Assembly: GCF_001620365.2 (NCBI RefSeq)
Contig: NZ_LQMT02000027.1
Span: 1 to 40,969, forward strand
DNA length: 40,969 nt
Direction: 5' to 3'
Source: Amycolatopsis keratiniphila subsp. keratiniphila
Lineage (GTDB): Bacteria; Actinomycetota; Actinomycetes; Mycobacteriales; Pseudonocardiaceae
The notes under the pieces are model-generated. The model was not told the DNA's origin. It saw only the letters and a program-made list of their open reading frames with translations, and did no database searches. Positions within the stretch are counted from its first letter, which is position 1; each line of letters opens with the position of its first letter. The translations under genes and the position numbers were made by a program. Positions 24,069 through 32,895 of this stretch are shown here, one piece after another.

Positions 24069-25286
24069 ATGACTGCAGAGGCGATGATTCTCGGCTATAG
24101 TGCTACGACACTTGGCTTGGTTCTGGTTGTTCTCACTGTTCATGCGGGTTCATGGATGGTCCTGCTAGACGGTTTGGTGCGGTTCGGCGCAAGAGTTTTT
24201 TATGGCGAGGAGTTTTACGGTAAAAGTTCAACGTGGAGGAAATTCGCCCGAGTGGTGTGGCTTGTCTTCGGAATCATCGTGGCTCTTTCTGTAGCGGAGA
24301 CGGTTGCGATCGGTTTCGCGTTTCTGAGTTGGCGCGTGACTCTGACTCTTCCGCTGTTCTTAGGGATCTTGGCCGCCCCGGTGGTTTATGTGCTCCTCTA
24401 CCTGGCGTCGGTCGGCTGGATTTACGGGCGAATCCGTTCGCGTATGGACGAGGAGGCCGTGACCGTTCCGGGGATCGAGGACATCAAGGGCCTGATCAGG
24501 GAGTTTGCCGTGTCCAGGGCCCGTGATCGAGGAGTTTCGTTGTTCTTGGTCTTTGGCGCCGTCCTGCCCGCGATCTGGGCGGGCGTGGTGTACTCGATCG
24601 AGGTTTTCCCGGTAGGAGGGCGCACCGGCCCTGAAGCCGCAAAGCTCGGTTTTGCGACCGCATTGAGTGCCAGTGTGGCTCTCCTCTGGATTGGCCTGAT
24701 TAAATGGTTTCTCCGTATTTCGTCTCCGCAGCAAGGATTGATCGATGATTCATTCTCTATTCTTGAATTCCTTGCCATGCGGCGGCCGGACGAGTCTTAC
24801 CGGCGACCGCCGCATCTGCCCTGGTCCTTCCGTGCGTCCCGGTCGCGGAACCTGATGCATGAAATGGGCTTCGGTCTGGCGCGCCATGTCGAACGGTATG
24901 TCCGCGGAACTGAGCGCCGTCTCACTCCGCACGACTACGAGCGCCTGCGAACCACATATCAGGACGTCGCCTGGGCGCTTCGGAGTGAATCCATCGGCGC
25001 TGCGCGGAGCGCAGAGAACACGCAAAGGTATCGAGAACTCGTCATTGCGGGGTTGGCACTGGTCTCCGTGGAGGAGTTCAATTTGCTTCCCGACCGGTAC
25101 GCGTCGCTAGTGGCGAACGTGCCGGAGCAGCCGGTCACCCGGCCACGCTGGCAACGGTGGGTGGAGACAGCCGACACGGTTCTGCAGCGAGGCCGCGCGT
25201 TCATCAGCGTTCTGATCGTGATGGCAGGCATTCTCTTCTTCCTGGTGACCGGACAAGTGGCCGAACTGCTGGGCCTCGTCAAGTAG
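24069..25286 (+). CDS. Multi-pass membrane protein of unknown function, atypical base composition
   Basis: 405 residues; no family recognised. Five hydrophobic helices lie in the N-terminal 230 residues. A long soluble, helix-rich and charged region follows (about 230-375), then one C-terminal helix (about 378-400). ATG 24069 has GGGGAG four bases upstream; a TAAGGT -10 candidate is at 24046-24051. The first 700 bases use A- and T-ending codons far more than any neighbour, and rare TTA and AGT-type codons appear, which suggests recent transfer. It precedes the STAND NTPase gene on the same strand by 83 bases, and the pair may be one accessory unit. Confidence 0.75.
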   Translation: MTAEAMILGYSATTLGLVLVVLTVHAGSWMVLLDGLVRFGARVFYGEEFYGKSSTWRKFARVVWLVFGIIVALSVAETVAIGFAFLSWRVTLTLPLFLGILAAPVVYVLLYLASVGWIYGRIRSRMDEEAVTVPGIEDIKGLIREFAVSRARDRGVSLFLVFGAVLPAIWAGVVYSIEVFPVGGRTGPEAAKLGFATALSASVALLWIGLIKWFLRISSPQQGLIDDSFSILEFLAMRRPDESYRRPPHLPWSFRASRSRNLMHEMGFGLARHVERYVRGTERRLTPHDYERLRTTYQDVAWALRSESIGAARSAENTQRYRELVIAGLALVSVEEFNLLPDRYASLVANVPEQPVTRPRWQRWVETADTVLQRGRAFISVLIVMAGILFFLVTGQVAELLGLVK

Positions 25287-25311
25287 CCGTAGGACCCCTG
25301 CCTCACGGTGA

Positions 25312-25340
25312 GTGACGTGCATGATCCGCGCTGCTAGCGT
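25312..25340 (+). promoter_or_regulatory. Promoter of the STAND NTPase gene
   Basis: GTGACG (25312-25317), 17-base spacer, TAGCGT (25335-25340). The start codon lies about 30 bases downstream with a GAGGGGG ribosome binding site at 25356-25362. Confidence 0.5.
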
Positions 25341-25369
25341 GTCGGATACAGCTGTGAGGGGGTTTACAG

Positions 25370-27589
25370 GTGACCGATCCGTTTCAGGCGGAGCTCGTCA
25401 AACAGACAGTCGCGCTGGTGTTCACCGGTGGGGGCAAGGTCGCCGAGTACCTCTGGAAGAAGCTTTCGGGGCGGCGGGACGAGAAACGCCTGCGTTCCGA
25501 CCCGGCCGCGCTGGAGGCCGCGGTTCGCCGCCTGGCCGCGGAAGATCCCGCCGTGGCGGGGGAATTGCGCGAGCTGGTCGGAAGCATGCTCGCGATGGGT
25601 CACGACCGGCCGCGGATCGTGCCCCGGTCACCGAACCTGTTCGACCGCGTCGGCGCTCAGGCTCAGCTGGGCGGCACGGGCGTCGTGGTGCTCTCCGGCC
25701 CCTCCGGGGTGGGCAAGACGACGCTCGCCGAGCACTACGGGACACGCTCCGGCGGGGCGTATCCCGATGGCGCGCTGCTGATCGACCTCGCGGACCATCG
25801 CGACGGCCCGGGCGCGCCGTTGAGGATCAGCCAGGTGCGGGAGGCCGTACTCCAGGCGTTGGGCGTGGAGCCGAAGCTCATCACGCCCGGTGCCGGGGAA
25901 CTGAAGACCCAGTACAACGACGTCCTCGGGCCGTTGCGCCTGCTTCTGGTCTTCGACTCGGTCGAGAACGTCCGCGATCTCCAGGCGCTGGTGCCTCCGG
26001 CGCCGATGAGCCTGGTGCTCGCGTTGACGGAAGGGCCGTCCGACGAGCTCGTGACGCAGTATCCCCGGCATGTACCCCTCAGCAGGCTCGAAGAGGGTGC
26101 GGATCGGATGCTTTTCGAAGCGATCGCGGGGACCGACCTCCTCGCCGCCGATCCCGAAGGCGCGCTCGAAGTCCTCGTCGAATGTGACCGTTTCCCGGCG
26201 ACGGTGGTCGCCGCCGCGATCGCGGCGAGGCAGCGGGCGGCACTGGCGGCTCGGCCGCTCCAGCTCCTCGCGAAGGAACTGAGCAGCGGGCGCGCACTCG
26301 GTCCCGTGAGTGCCGCCTTCGATCGGGTTCTCGCCGGGCTCCCGGCGCGGGAACGGGATCTTTGCCTGGCGCTGAGCGGAATTCCGGGACCGAGCTTCAC
26401 GCACGAGGCGGCAGCGGCTGTCGCCGGTTGCGAACCGTTCGAGGTCCTCGACGGGCTGGTGCATCTCCAGTCGGTCTTCTTCGTGACCGAGGAGCCCGGC
26501 AAGCGCCTGCGGCTGACCAAACAGGCGAGGCAGGCGCTCACTCGCGCGGGGCATGAGGGGGACGGCGAGGGATTCCCGCGGCTCGTGCGTTTCCACCGCA
26601 CCAGAGCGGTGCAGGCGGATCACTGGAAGATGGGCGACCGGCGGCTGAGGCTGTACGACCAGACGCTGCCGGAGGGCACCCGGCCCTTGGACCTCGCCCC
26701 TGGGCAGGACGCGATCGATCTGCTGGTCGCCGAAATCCCGACGTACCGCGCGCTGGCGAAACCGGCCCACGACGCCGGGCTCCATCGCGAGCTGACGCAG
26801 ATCTGCGGCGCCTTGGAAATCGTCGGGCTGCACCGGGGACATCTGCGCGAACTCGCGGAGATCAACGAACAGGGGATCGCGAGCGCGGAGGCCCTCGGCG
26901 ACGTCCCGCTCCAGTTGAGGACCATCGCACAGCAGGCACGGCTGCACTCGTTGCTTCAGGAGTTTCCGCGGGCGGAGAAGGAGTTCGGCAAGCTGGGAGA
27001 GCTGCTGCGACGGCTCGAGTCGCCCGAGACCGAAACGAATCGGCAGCTGCGGGCGTCGCTTTGGGAGTTCCGCGGGCTCTTCCACCGGGAACGAGGCCAG
27101 TACACCGAGGCGTCGGCGTGTTTCTTCGAGGCGCTGAAGATCAGCCGGACGTTGGGCGGGCTTCCCTTCCGAGGGCAAGGGCTGCACGCGAGGATGCTCG
27201 CCAACGTCCAGGTGCTGCTCGGGGACCTCGCCGGGGCGTTCCAGCTGTTGGAAGAAGCCGAGGCGAACACGGACCCCGGCAACAAACGTGACCTCGCCCA
27301 GGTGTGGCTGGTGCGGGCGAAGGCGCTGAGCCGATCGGGGACGGCGGAGGCCGCGCGGCAGGCGCTCGATCTGGTACCGGAGGTCTGGCGCATGGTGGCT
27401 CCGACGGGGAGCGATCAGTACGACCTGGAGATCGCCGAGGCACTCGGGGACGCCGCTTGGGCCGCCGGGGACTTCGGCAAGGCACGCGAATACTGGTCCG
27501 GCGTCTGGCAGCGGTTGCAAGCGGTCAAGCACCCGCGTGCGGGCGGGGTGCACGCCAAGATCTACACCGAGCCGCCGCTCATCCGGTGA
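25370..27589 (+). CDS. STAND-type NTPase with TPR repeats
   Basis: 739 residues. A short N-terminal region (1-85) has a hydrophobic helix (about 8-30) that could be a membrane or effector element. It is followed by an NB-ARC-like ATPase with Walker A GPSGVGKTT (110-118) and Walker B LLLVFDS near 190. A winged-helix-like segment lies at about 330-400, and the C-terminal half is tetratricopeptide-like helical repeats (about 455-720). This is the layout of bacterial NLR-like/STAND switches used in regulation and, in many cases, antiphage signalling. Start GTG 25370 with GAGGGGG seven bases upstream. It ends overlapping the convergent glycosyltransferase-like gene by 11 bases. Specific role unknown; linkage to the preceding membrane protein is by position. 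Confidence 0.8.
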   Translation: MTDPFQAELVKQTVALVFTGGGKVAEYLWKKLSGRRDEKRLRSDPAALEAAVRRLAAEDPAVAGELRELVGSMLAMGHDRPRIVPRSPNLFDRVGAQAQLGGTGVVVLSGPSGVGKTTLAEHYGTRSGGAYPDGALLIDLADHRDGPGAPLRISQVREAVLQALGVEPKLITPGAGELKTQYNDVLGPLRLLLVFDSVENVRDLQALVPPAPMSLVLALTEGPSDELVTQYPRHVPLSRLEEGADRMLFEAIAGTDLLAADPEGALEVLVECDRFPATVVAAAIAARQRAALAARPLQLLAKELSSGRALGPVSAAFDRVLAGLPARERDLCLALSGIPGPSFTHEAAAAVAGCEPFEVLDGLVHLQSVFFVTEEPGKRLRLTKQARQALTRAGHEGDGEGFPRLVRFHRTRAVQADHWKMGDRRLRLYDQTLPEGTRPLDLAPGQDAIDLLVAEIPTYRALAKPAHDAGLHRELTQICGALEIVGLHRGHLRELAEINEQGIASAEALGDVPLQLRTIAQQARLHSLLQEFPRAEKEFGKLGELLRRLESPETETNRQLRASLWEFRGLFHRERGQYTEASACFFEALKISRTLGGLPFRGQGLHARMLANVQVLLGDLAGAFQLLEEAEANTDPGNKRDLAQVWLVRAKALSRSGTAEAARQALDLVPEVWRMVAPTGSDQYDLEIAEALGDAAWAAGDFGKAREYWSGVWQRLQAVKHPRAGGVHAKIYTEPPLIR

Positions 27590-29231
27590 GCACCGAGGCG
27601 ACGACGTTCCGGACGTGGTGGCCCTCCCGCACGCGGAACGACCCGGTCGCCGGGAGGTTTCGGCTCCTGCGCCAGTAATAGGCGGAAATCGCGGCCAGCG
27701 GCTCACCTCGCGTGGTGAGTTCGACGACCGGTTCCCCGGCACTCCAGAGCAGACACCGCTCCGCGCCGATCCCGGCGATGAGCCCGGCATCGGGACGGCG
27801 CTGGGCGATTTCCCTTGCCCAGCCGTCGAATTCCGCATCCTCACCGGTGAACTCGCAGTAGACCGCGGCGGCACCTTCGAGTTCGTCCAAAGTGGACAGT
27901 TCCTCGTGGGCGACGACATGGCGATCGAGGGAGCCGGACCGTCCGGTCTGTTCGGTGGGGAACCGGGAAACCGTCAGATGGTCCGCGTGCTGCCGAACCT
28001 CGACGGAGAACGTCGCGGGCTCCGTGACGTCCGGCACCGGATCGGGAACGGGGAGGAAGACCGCCCGGGTCTCCGGCTCCGTGAGCCGCATCAGTTCGTA
28101 GAGAACGGGACGAAGAAGCTCCGCGCACTTGCCGGAGAACTCGACCGCCTGCGCCGCGACCTCGGTGAGCGGTCCCGCGGCGCACGCCTGGTCGACCTGT
28201 TCGCGTAGATCGCGTTCCTGGTCGAGCCGCGGGGCCCTGGTCAGTAGTTCCGCGAGCGGGGAATCCGGCACCACGGTGGCGGGTTCCCGGCTGCCGATCA
28301 GCACCGGGATCCGCGCGGCGGCCGCGTACAGCGCGATGGAGCCGCCGTCGGAGATCAGGCAATCCGCGGAAACGACGGTCGCCTGCCAGCCGCGTTGGGG
28401 CGGGATCACGGCGAGCCCCGCTCGCCGGGCCCGCGACAGCCACGCGCGGAGCTGCCACGGACTGTGCGCGGCCCAAGCGCCCGGATGCGCGATGAGGCTG
28501 AACTTGTACTCGTCGACGGGGAGCTCGGTGAGCAGCCGTGCGGGCAGGCCCGGATCGGTGCCCAGCAGGGAATCGGGCCCCCAGGTGGAGGCCAGCACGA
28601 CATGTTTGCGGTCACGGACGTCGAGCAGGCGCCGGTAGCGGGCCGCGCGGTTGAGACTGGCGAGCATCCGGTCGTGACAGGGGTCGCCGACCACGACGGC
28701 GTGCGGTTCGGCTTGCGGACAGGTCCGCCGGAGATAGCGCAGCTGATTGCTGTGCGAAAGGCCGATCCGGCTGGGGACGACCTGACCGTCGCGGACCAGC
28801 CGCGCCGGGTTCAGTCCGGAAATGACCGTCTGGTGCGGGTAGTGCTTCTGGTGTCCGATGCCGTGCGGCACGAGCAGGACGGGCGCGTTCACCCGGTGGA
28901 GTTCGTCGTTCTCGCTGGCGGCGATCGCCAGGTCGAACCGGGTCTCGACGGCCTGCTCCCAGGAGATGACCTTCGCGTCCAGCGAGGCGAGGAACTCACC
29001 GACCCCGGAGGAAAGGATCGCTGGCTCGCGCTCGTTGTGGGTGAAGACGATCTGGACCCGCGGATCGTCTTTCAGCAGCGACACGACGTCGAGCAGCCGG
29101 GTCAGGGTGGTGACGGTGCGGACGACGACCAGGACGCGGTGGGAGAACCGGACCGTGAGCCACTGGTCGAACTCGGGATCGACCGGGACCTTCGCCCAAA
29201 ACGACGGGGGGGGGGTACCTTTTTCGCGCAC
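27579..29231 (-). CDS. GT-B-like transferase (CDP-glycerol glycerophosphotransferase-like)
   Basis: About 550 residues. The pattern of Rossmann strands and motifs HNEREPAIL, LLVPHGIGHQKHYPHQT, VVGDPCHDRM and SDGGSIALYAAAARIPVLIG is that of GT-B or TagB/TagF-like polyol-phosphate transferases acting on an envelope polymer. The C-terminal 170 residues are a separate, unrecognised region. The assignment is moderate. Two starts are possible: GTG 29231, which overlaps the regulator stop as TAGTG, or GTG 29255 inside the regulator gene. In either case ten consecutive C residues (29215-29206) fall in codons near the start and encode T-P-P-P. A length change would shift the frame. Confidence 0.6.
   Translation of the reverse strand: MREKGTPPPSFWAKVPVDPEFDQWLTVRFSHRVLVVVRTVTTLTRLLDVVSLLKDDPRVQIVFTHNEREPAILSSGVGEFLASLDAKVISWEQAVETRFDLAIAASENDELHRVNAPVLLVPHGIGHQKHYPHQTVISGLNPARLVRDGQVVPSRIGLSHSNQLRYLRRTCPQAEPHAVVVGDPCHDRMLASLNRAARYRRLLDVRDRKHVVLASTWGPDSLLGTDPGLPARLLTELPVDEYKFSLIAHPGAWAAHSPWQLRAWLSRARRAGLAVIPPQRGWQATVVSADCLISDGGSIALYAAAARIPVLIGSREPATVVPDSPLAELLTRAPRLDQERDLREQVDQACAAGPLTEVAAQAVEFSGKCAELLRPVLYELMRLTEPETRAVFLPVPDPVPDVTEPATFSVEVRQHADHLTVSRFPTEQTGRSGSLDRHVVAHEELSTLDELEGAAAVYCEFTGEDAEFDGWAREIAQRRPDAGLIAGIGAERCLLWSAGEPVVELTTRGEPLAAISAYYWRRSRNLPATGSFRVREGHHVRNVVASVLTG
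29206..29215 (+). repeat. 10-nt G homopolymer at the 5' end of the transferase gene
   Basis: Ten consecutive G residues on the plus strand (C on the coding strand), inside the first codons of the minus-strand transferase gene. At the given length the frame is open. Confidence 0.8.
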
Positions 29232-29857
29232 TACCTGTCCCGGCGCGCGATCCACGCCGCGGCCTGCGTGCGGCGCTGCATGCCCAGCTTCGCGAGCACG
29301 GACGTCACGTAGTTCTTCACCGTCTTCTCGGCGAGGAACAGGCGCTCCGCGATCTCACGGTTGGACATGCCCTGCCCGATCAGGTCCAGCACCTCGCGCT
29401 CGCGTTCGGTGAGCGAGCCGAGTTCGTCCTCGGGCGGATGCCGCAGCTTGTCGAGCACCCGCGCCGTCGACAGCGGGTCGAGCAGCGACCGGCCCGCCGC
29501 GACCTCGCGGACCGCGTTGACGACGTCCTGACCGCGGACCTGTTTCAGCAGGTAACCGGCCGCACCCGCCATGATCGCGCCGACCATGGCCTCCTCGTCG
29601 TCGAACGCGGTCAGCATCAGGCACTGCGGCGGGTTCGGCTTCGAGCGCAGCTCGCGGCAGAGCGCGATGCCGTCGCCGTCGCCGAGCCGCACGTCGACCA
29701 CGGCGACGTCCGGCTCGACGTGCATCGCCACGGCGAGCGCCTCGTCCACCCCGCTCGCCTCGGCGACCACCTCGATGTCGGGCTCGTCGGTGAGGAGGTC
29801 ACGCAGACCGCGCCGCACCACCTCGTGGTCGTCGATGAGCAGCACCTGGATCGGCAT
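29231..29857 (-). CDS. NarL/LuxR-family response regulator, DevR/DosR-like
   Basis: 208 residues. The receiver domain has the acidic pair at 9-10, phospho-acceptor Asp55 (VVDVRL), Thr83 and Lys105. The LuxR-type helix-turn-helix spans about 147-205. The recognition region LAEKTVKNYVTSVLAKLGM is nearly identical to that of M. tuberculosis DevR, including Lys178, Lys181 and Asn182, equivalent to the DNA-contacting Lys179, Lys182 and Asn183. RRTQAA follows. A DosR-type target is therefore expected, and one lies upstream of cydA. No kinase is adjacent. The ATG at 29857 is six bases after a minus-strand TAACGT -10 that overlaps the stop of the upstream M14 gene; GGGGG could also serve as ribosome binding site. 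Confidence 0.93.
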   Translation of the reverse strand: MPIQVLLIDDHEVVRRGLRDLLTDEPDIEVVAEASGVDEALAVAMHVEPDVAVVDVRLGDGDGIALCRELRSKPNPPQCLMLTAFDDEEAMVGAIMAGAAGYLLKQVRGQDVVNAVREVAAGRSLLDPLSTARVLDKLRHPPEDELGSLTEREREVLDLIGQGMSNREIAERLFLAEKTVKNYVTSVLAKLGMQRRTQAAAWIARRDR

Positions 29858-29863
29858 ACCCCC

Positions 29864-29869
29864 ACGTTA
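29864..29869 (-). promoter_or_regulatory. -10 of the DevR-like gene overlapping the upstream stop codon
   Basis: TAACGT on the minus strand; its first three bases are the TAA stop of the M14 peptidase gene. Six bases then separate it from ATG 29857. Confidence 0.5.
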
Positions 29870-32389
29870 CTTCGAGGCCGCCCAGTAAACCGCCTTGGCC
29901 ACCTGCGAGTACAAGCCCTTCGGGTGATCGCGGAACAGCGGTTCGGTACCGAACAGCACTGCCCGCCCGCCGAGCCCGGTAGTCCCGGACACGACGGCCG
30001 CCTGGCCCGCCGCCTGCAGTGGCCCGCCGGTCCCGTCGTCCCGGGTCCGCCAATGCCCCGCGACCAGGGGGTTCCCGCTCGCGTAGCGCTGTTCGACGGT
30101 GACCGAGGAGCCGAGATCGGTGAACCAGAACGGCCCGTAGACGAACGAGTCCGGCAGCGCGCCGGCACCGACCGGGCCGGTCCCGTTGACGACCGAAACG
30201 ACGCCGTTCCCGTCCTCCCAGCCCGCCACCGGACGTGCTTCGAGAAGCCCCGCGTCGGTGTTGAACCGCGCGCCCGTGGCACCGCGGGTGACCACGCCGC
30301 CGCGGGTGAGGAAGGCACGCAAAGCGTCCTTCGCGGCCGGAGTGAGGTCGGTGTACCGCAGTCCCGATGAGACGAACAGCAGGTCCACCCTGGACCAGTC
30401 GAAGCCCGCGTTGAGCACCGCCGCCGACACCGGCCGCACGTCGAAGCCCATGTCCCGCAGCGCTTTCAGCTCGTCCGCCCCGACGGCGGCCGCGATCGTC
30501 TTGCGGCTCAGCGGGGTCGCCGTCCCGTGTGCCTCGGTGAACCGGACGCCGTAGCGGTCCGCCACCTCGGCGGCGGCCGGGCGGGCCGACGCGGGGACGA
30601 CGATCGTGCCGTCGTCCGTGCGGCCGAGGGCGAGGCCCCGGTTCAGCAGGTCGTTGATGGCACTGACGTCCTTGGCGTCGACCAGCTTCAGCGCGAGGTC
30701 CCGGCCGGGTGCGGCGTCGACGCCACCGGTCGGCGACGCCGCGACGACGTCGTGCGCACGGACGTCGAGCCTGCCCTGCTTCACGATGTCGACCGACGCG
30801 CCCCAGAGCAGGCGATGGCTCCAGCCGGAGATGTCGTACATGACCGGCACCTTCGCCGAGATGTCGCTACCCTGCTCCAGCATCACGTTCGCCAGCCCGC
30901 GTTTCGGCTGGTGCATGTCGACCAGGTACGAACCTGCCGGGTAGCGGCGTCCCGCCAGCGAGAACGGGCGATCGGCCTGCCGCACCCGGACGTCGTTGGC
31001 CACCAGATGGTCGACCAGCCGGGAAGCGGCGACGGCCGAACGCTGGTCGGCCCCGGTGGGGATGACGTACGCCCGCGGGAACTCCGTGCGGTAGCGGTCT
31101 TCCGGCCCGAAACCGGGCACGAACCCGTCGGGGATCTCGCGCTGCGCTTCACCGGCCGTGCCGCGGCGGAACATCTCGATCTGGTTCGCGATGAGTTCGC
31201 CGCGGTTGCGGTCGACGTAGCTCAGCGTGCTGCCGATGGTGGCCTCGACGACCTCGGTGTTGATCACCGCGCGCCGCTGGAGTTCCGCCACCGGCTGGTT
31301 TTCGTAGTCCGCGTTGTTCACCCGCATCGGGATTTCGATCGTGAACGACACCGCGCCGTGGTACATCGCGTACTGGGCGGTGTAGATCGGTGCCCAGCCG
31401 TCCCAGCTGCCGGGGTCGTAGTCGCGGAACGGGATCTCCGGCTTCGCCGTCTCCGGGCGCCCGAGCGCCTTGACCGCCTGCTCCATGCCGAGCCCGTTGG
31501 CGTACCCGTGCTTGATGTAGAGGTCGAAGTCGTAGTTCTGGCCGTGCGGCGGCGTGGTCGGCTCGATGAGCGTGTTCTCGACGTAGCCGTGTTCGTCCAG
31601 CATCATCAGCGGCTGCTTGCCGATCGCGATCCCGCGCATGGCCCGCACCTCCGGCTGCGACGCGGTCACGAAGTCGCGGTTGGGGTCGAAGCCCTGCGAC
31701 GTCTGCCGCGTGCCTGCGACGCGGCCGTCCGGATTGGCCGTGACGTTGAAGTAGAAGCGGTTCCGCTTCAGCAGTTCGACGGTCTTGGGATCGTTCGACG
31801 TCGCCAGCTTCTCGATGACGCGGAGCGCGCCGTCGGTGCCTTCCCATTCGTTGCCGTGGATGTTGTTGTTGATCCACACCGGCGCCTTGTAACCGTGGCG
31901 CAGGAACGGGTCGCGCGCGGCCCGCGCCGGATCGTTCTCGATCAGCGACCGCCAGGCGTCCTGCCGTCGCGTCTCGGACCGGCTCTCCGGCGCGGTCAGC
32001 GTCACCAGGTAGAGGTCGCGGCCCAACCCGGACTGCCCGGCGATCTCGACCGAGATCCGGTCACTGCGCGCCTGCAACGCGTTCAGCTTCGGCGCGATCG
32101 CGTGATACGGCGCCAGCCCGAGCTTGATCGACTTGTCGGCCGTGTTCTCCGGATACACGCGCAGCTTCGTCTTGCGCGGATACCCCGAATGGTCACCCGC
32201 GACGTTCTCGCCCGCCGCGGCCCGCGCGACGCTCATCGGCGGGTCGGTCGCGGCCACCTCGTTGCGCTCCGGCCCGTTGCCGGGATCGCGATGCGGCGCC
32301 GTCGGCGGTGGCGCCGCGTACGCCGGCGCGGCGACCGCGCTCAGTGACAGCATCAGGGCCAGGAACACGGTGCGAGCCGAACGCGACAA
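29867..32389 (-). CDS. Secreted M14-family zinc carboxypeptidase
   Basis: 840 residues. A signal peptide (about 1-27, ending APAYA) leads into an M14 peptidase domain with zinc motif NNIHGNEWEG (His and Glu ligands) near residue 170 and the catalytic Glu in FTIEIPMRV near 345. A long C-terminal region (about 430-840) follows, with no named domain recognised. It probably degrades peptides or wall cross-links outside the cell. The start is TTG 32389, chosen because GGAGGTGG lies immediately upstream at correct distance and gives a clean signal peptide. The open frame upstream of it is non-coding. It lies nine bases upstream of the DevR-like gene on the same strand. Confidence 0.88.
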   Translation of the reverse strand: MSRSARTVFLALMLSLSAVAAPAYAAPPPTAPHRDPGNGPERNEVAATDPPMSVARAAAGENVAGDHSGYPRKTKLRVYPENTADKSIKLGLAPYHAIAPKLNALQARSDRISVEIAGQSGLGRDLYLVTLTAPESRSETRRQDAWRSLIENDPARAARDPFLRHGYKAPVWINNNIHGNEWEGTDGALRVIEKLATSNDPKTVELLKRNRFYFNVTANPDGRVAGTRQTSQGFDPNRDFVTASQPEVRAMRGIAIGKQPLMMLDEHGYVENTLIEPTTPPHGQNYDFDLYIKHGYANGLGMEQAVKALGRPETAKPEIPFRDYDPGSWDGWAPIYTAQYAMYHGAVSFTIEIPMRVNNADYENQPVAELQRRAVINTEVVEATIGSTLSYVDRNRGELIANQIEMFRRGTAGEAQREIPDGFVPGFGPEDRYRTEFPRAYVIPTGADQRSAVAASRLVDHLVANDVRVRQADRPFSLAGRRYPAGSYLVDMHQPKRGLANVMLEQGSDISAKVPVMYDISGWSHRLLWGASVDIVKQGRLDVRAHDVVAASPTGGVDAAPGRDLALKLVDAKDVSAINDLLNRGLALGRTDDGTIVVPASARPAAAEVADRYGVRFTEAHGTATPLSRKTIAAAVGADELKALRDMGFDVRPVSAAVLNAGFDWSRVDLLFVSSGLRYTDLTPAAKDALRAFLTRGGVVTRGATGARFNTDAGLLEARPVAGWEDGNGVVSVVNGTGPVGAGALPDSFVYGPFWFTDLGSSVTVEQRYASGNPLVAGHWRTRDDGTGGPLQAAGQAAVVSGTTGLGGRAVLFGTEPLFRDHPKGLYSQVAKAVYWAASK

Positions 32390-32457
32390 GGGCCACCTCC
32401 AGGGACGTCGGCACAGTGTTTCCGCCGAACGAACGCCCCACAAGACCCGAAAGGCGG

Positions 32458-32775
32458 CTAACCGGGCGCCGGGAACCGGTGTTCGTTCCGATCGATCTTG
32501 GCGTTGGCCGCCTCGATCAGGTCCACCCCGAGGCTGTTCGCCAGCTGGAGGAGATACAGCGTGACGTCGGCGATCTCGTCGACGACGTTGTGCGCCAGCT
32601 CGGGATCGGAGCGCCACTCCGCCGATTCCTCCGGGGTGAGCCACTGGAACAGCGAAGTCAGCTCACCGACTTCCCCGGACAGCGCCATGACCAGGTTCTT
32701 CGGGGTATGGAACGGTTCCCAGGCCCGTGCCGCGGCGAAGTCGCGGAGGCGCTGGTTGAGGTCGTCGAGAGTCAC
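32458..32775 (-). CDS. MazG-like nucleotide pyrophosphohydrolase
   Basis: 105-residue all-alpha NTP pyrophosphatase similar to dCTPase/iMazG house-cleaning enzymes. Metal-binding residues are in place: Glu35 and Glu38 in SGEVGELT, and Glu67 with Asp70 in VVDEIADVTLY. It hydrolyses non-canonical or excess nucleoside triphosphates to monophosphate and pyrophosphate. GTG 32775 is preceded by TAGGCA six bases upstream, a weak leaderless -10. It is co-directional with the M14 gene (68 bases away). Confidence 0.85.
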   Translation of the reverse strand: MTLDDLNQRLRDFAAARAWEPFHTPKNLVMALSGEVGELTSLFQWLTPEESAEWRSDPELAHNVVDEIADVTLYLLQLANSLGVDLIEAANAKIDRNEHRFPAPG

Positions 32776-32830
32776 GTGCCGTGCCTACCAGATCGTCACG
32801 GTGCGCTAACGGCCGTATGGCGGACGAGCG

Positions 32831-32860
32831 TTGACGTGCAATTTGCAACTTGCATAGCGT
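32831..32860 (+). promoter_or_regulatory. Strong promoter with TTGCA repeats
   Basis: TTGACG (32831-32836), 18-base spacer, TAGCGT (32855-32860). The spacer contains TGCAATTTGCAACTTGCA, an array of TTGCA/TGCAA half-sites that could be an operator. The start codon (TTG 32896) is 35 bases downstream. Confidence 0.6.
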
Positions 32861-32895
32861 CGCTGGGCGTCGGGGAACGATCCGGAAGGAAAGTC

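Noticed and set aside
32390..32644. N-terminal extension of the M14 peptidase frame
   Set aside because: The extension overlaps the MazG-like gene; the TTG start with GGAGGTGG gives a proper signal peptide.
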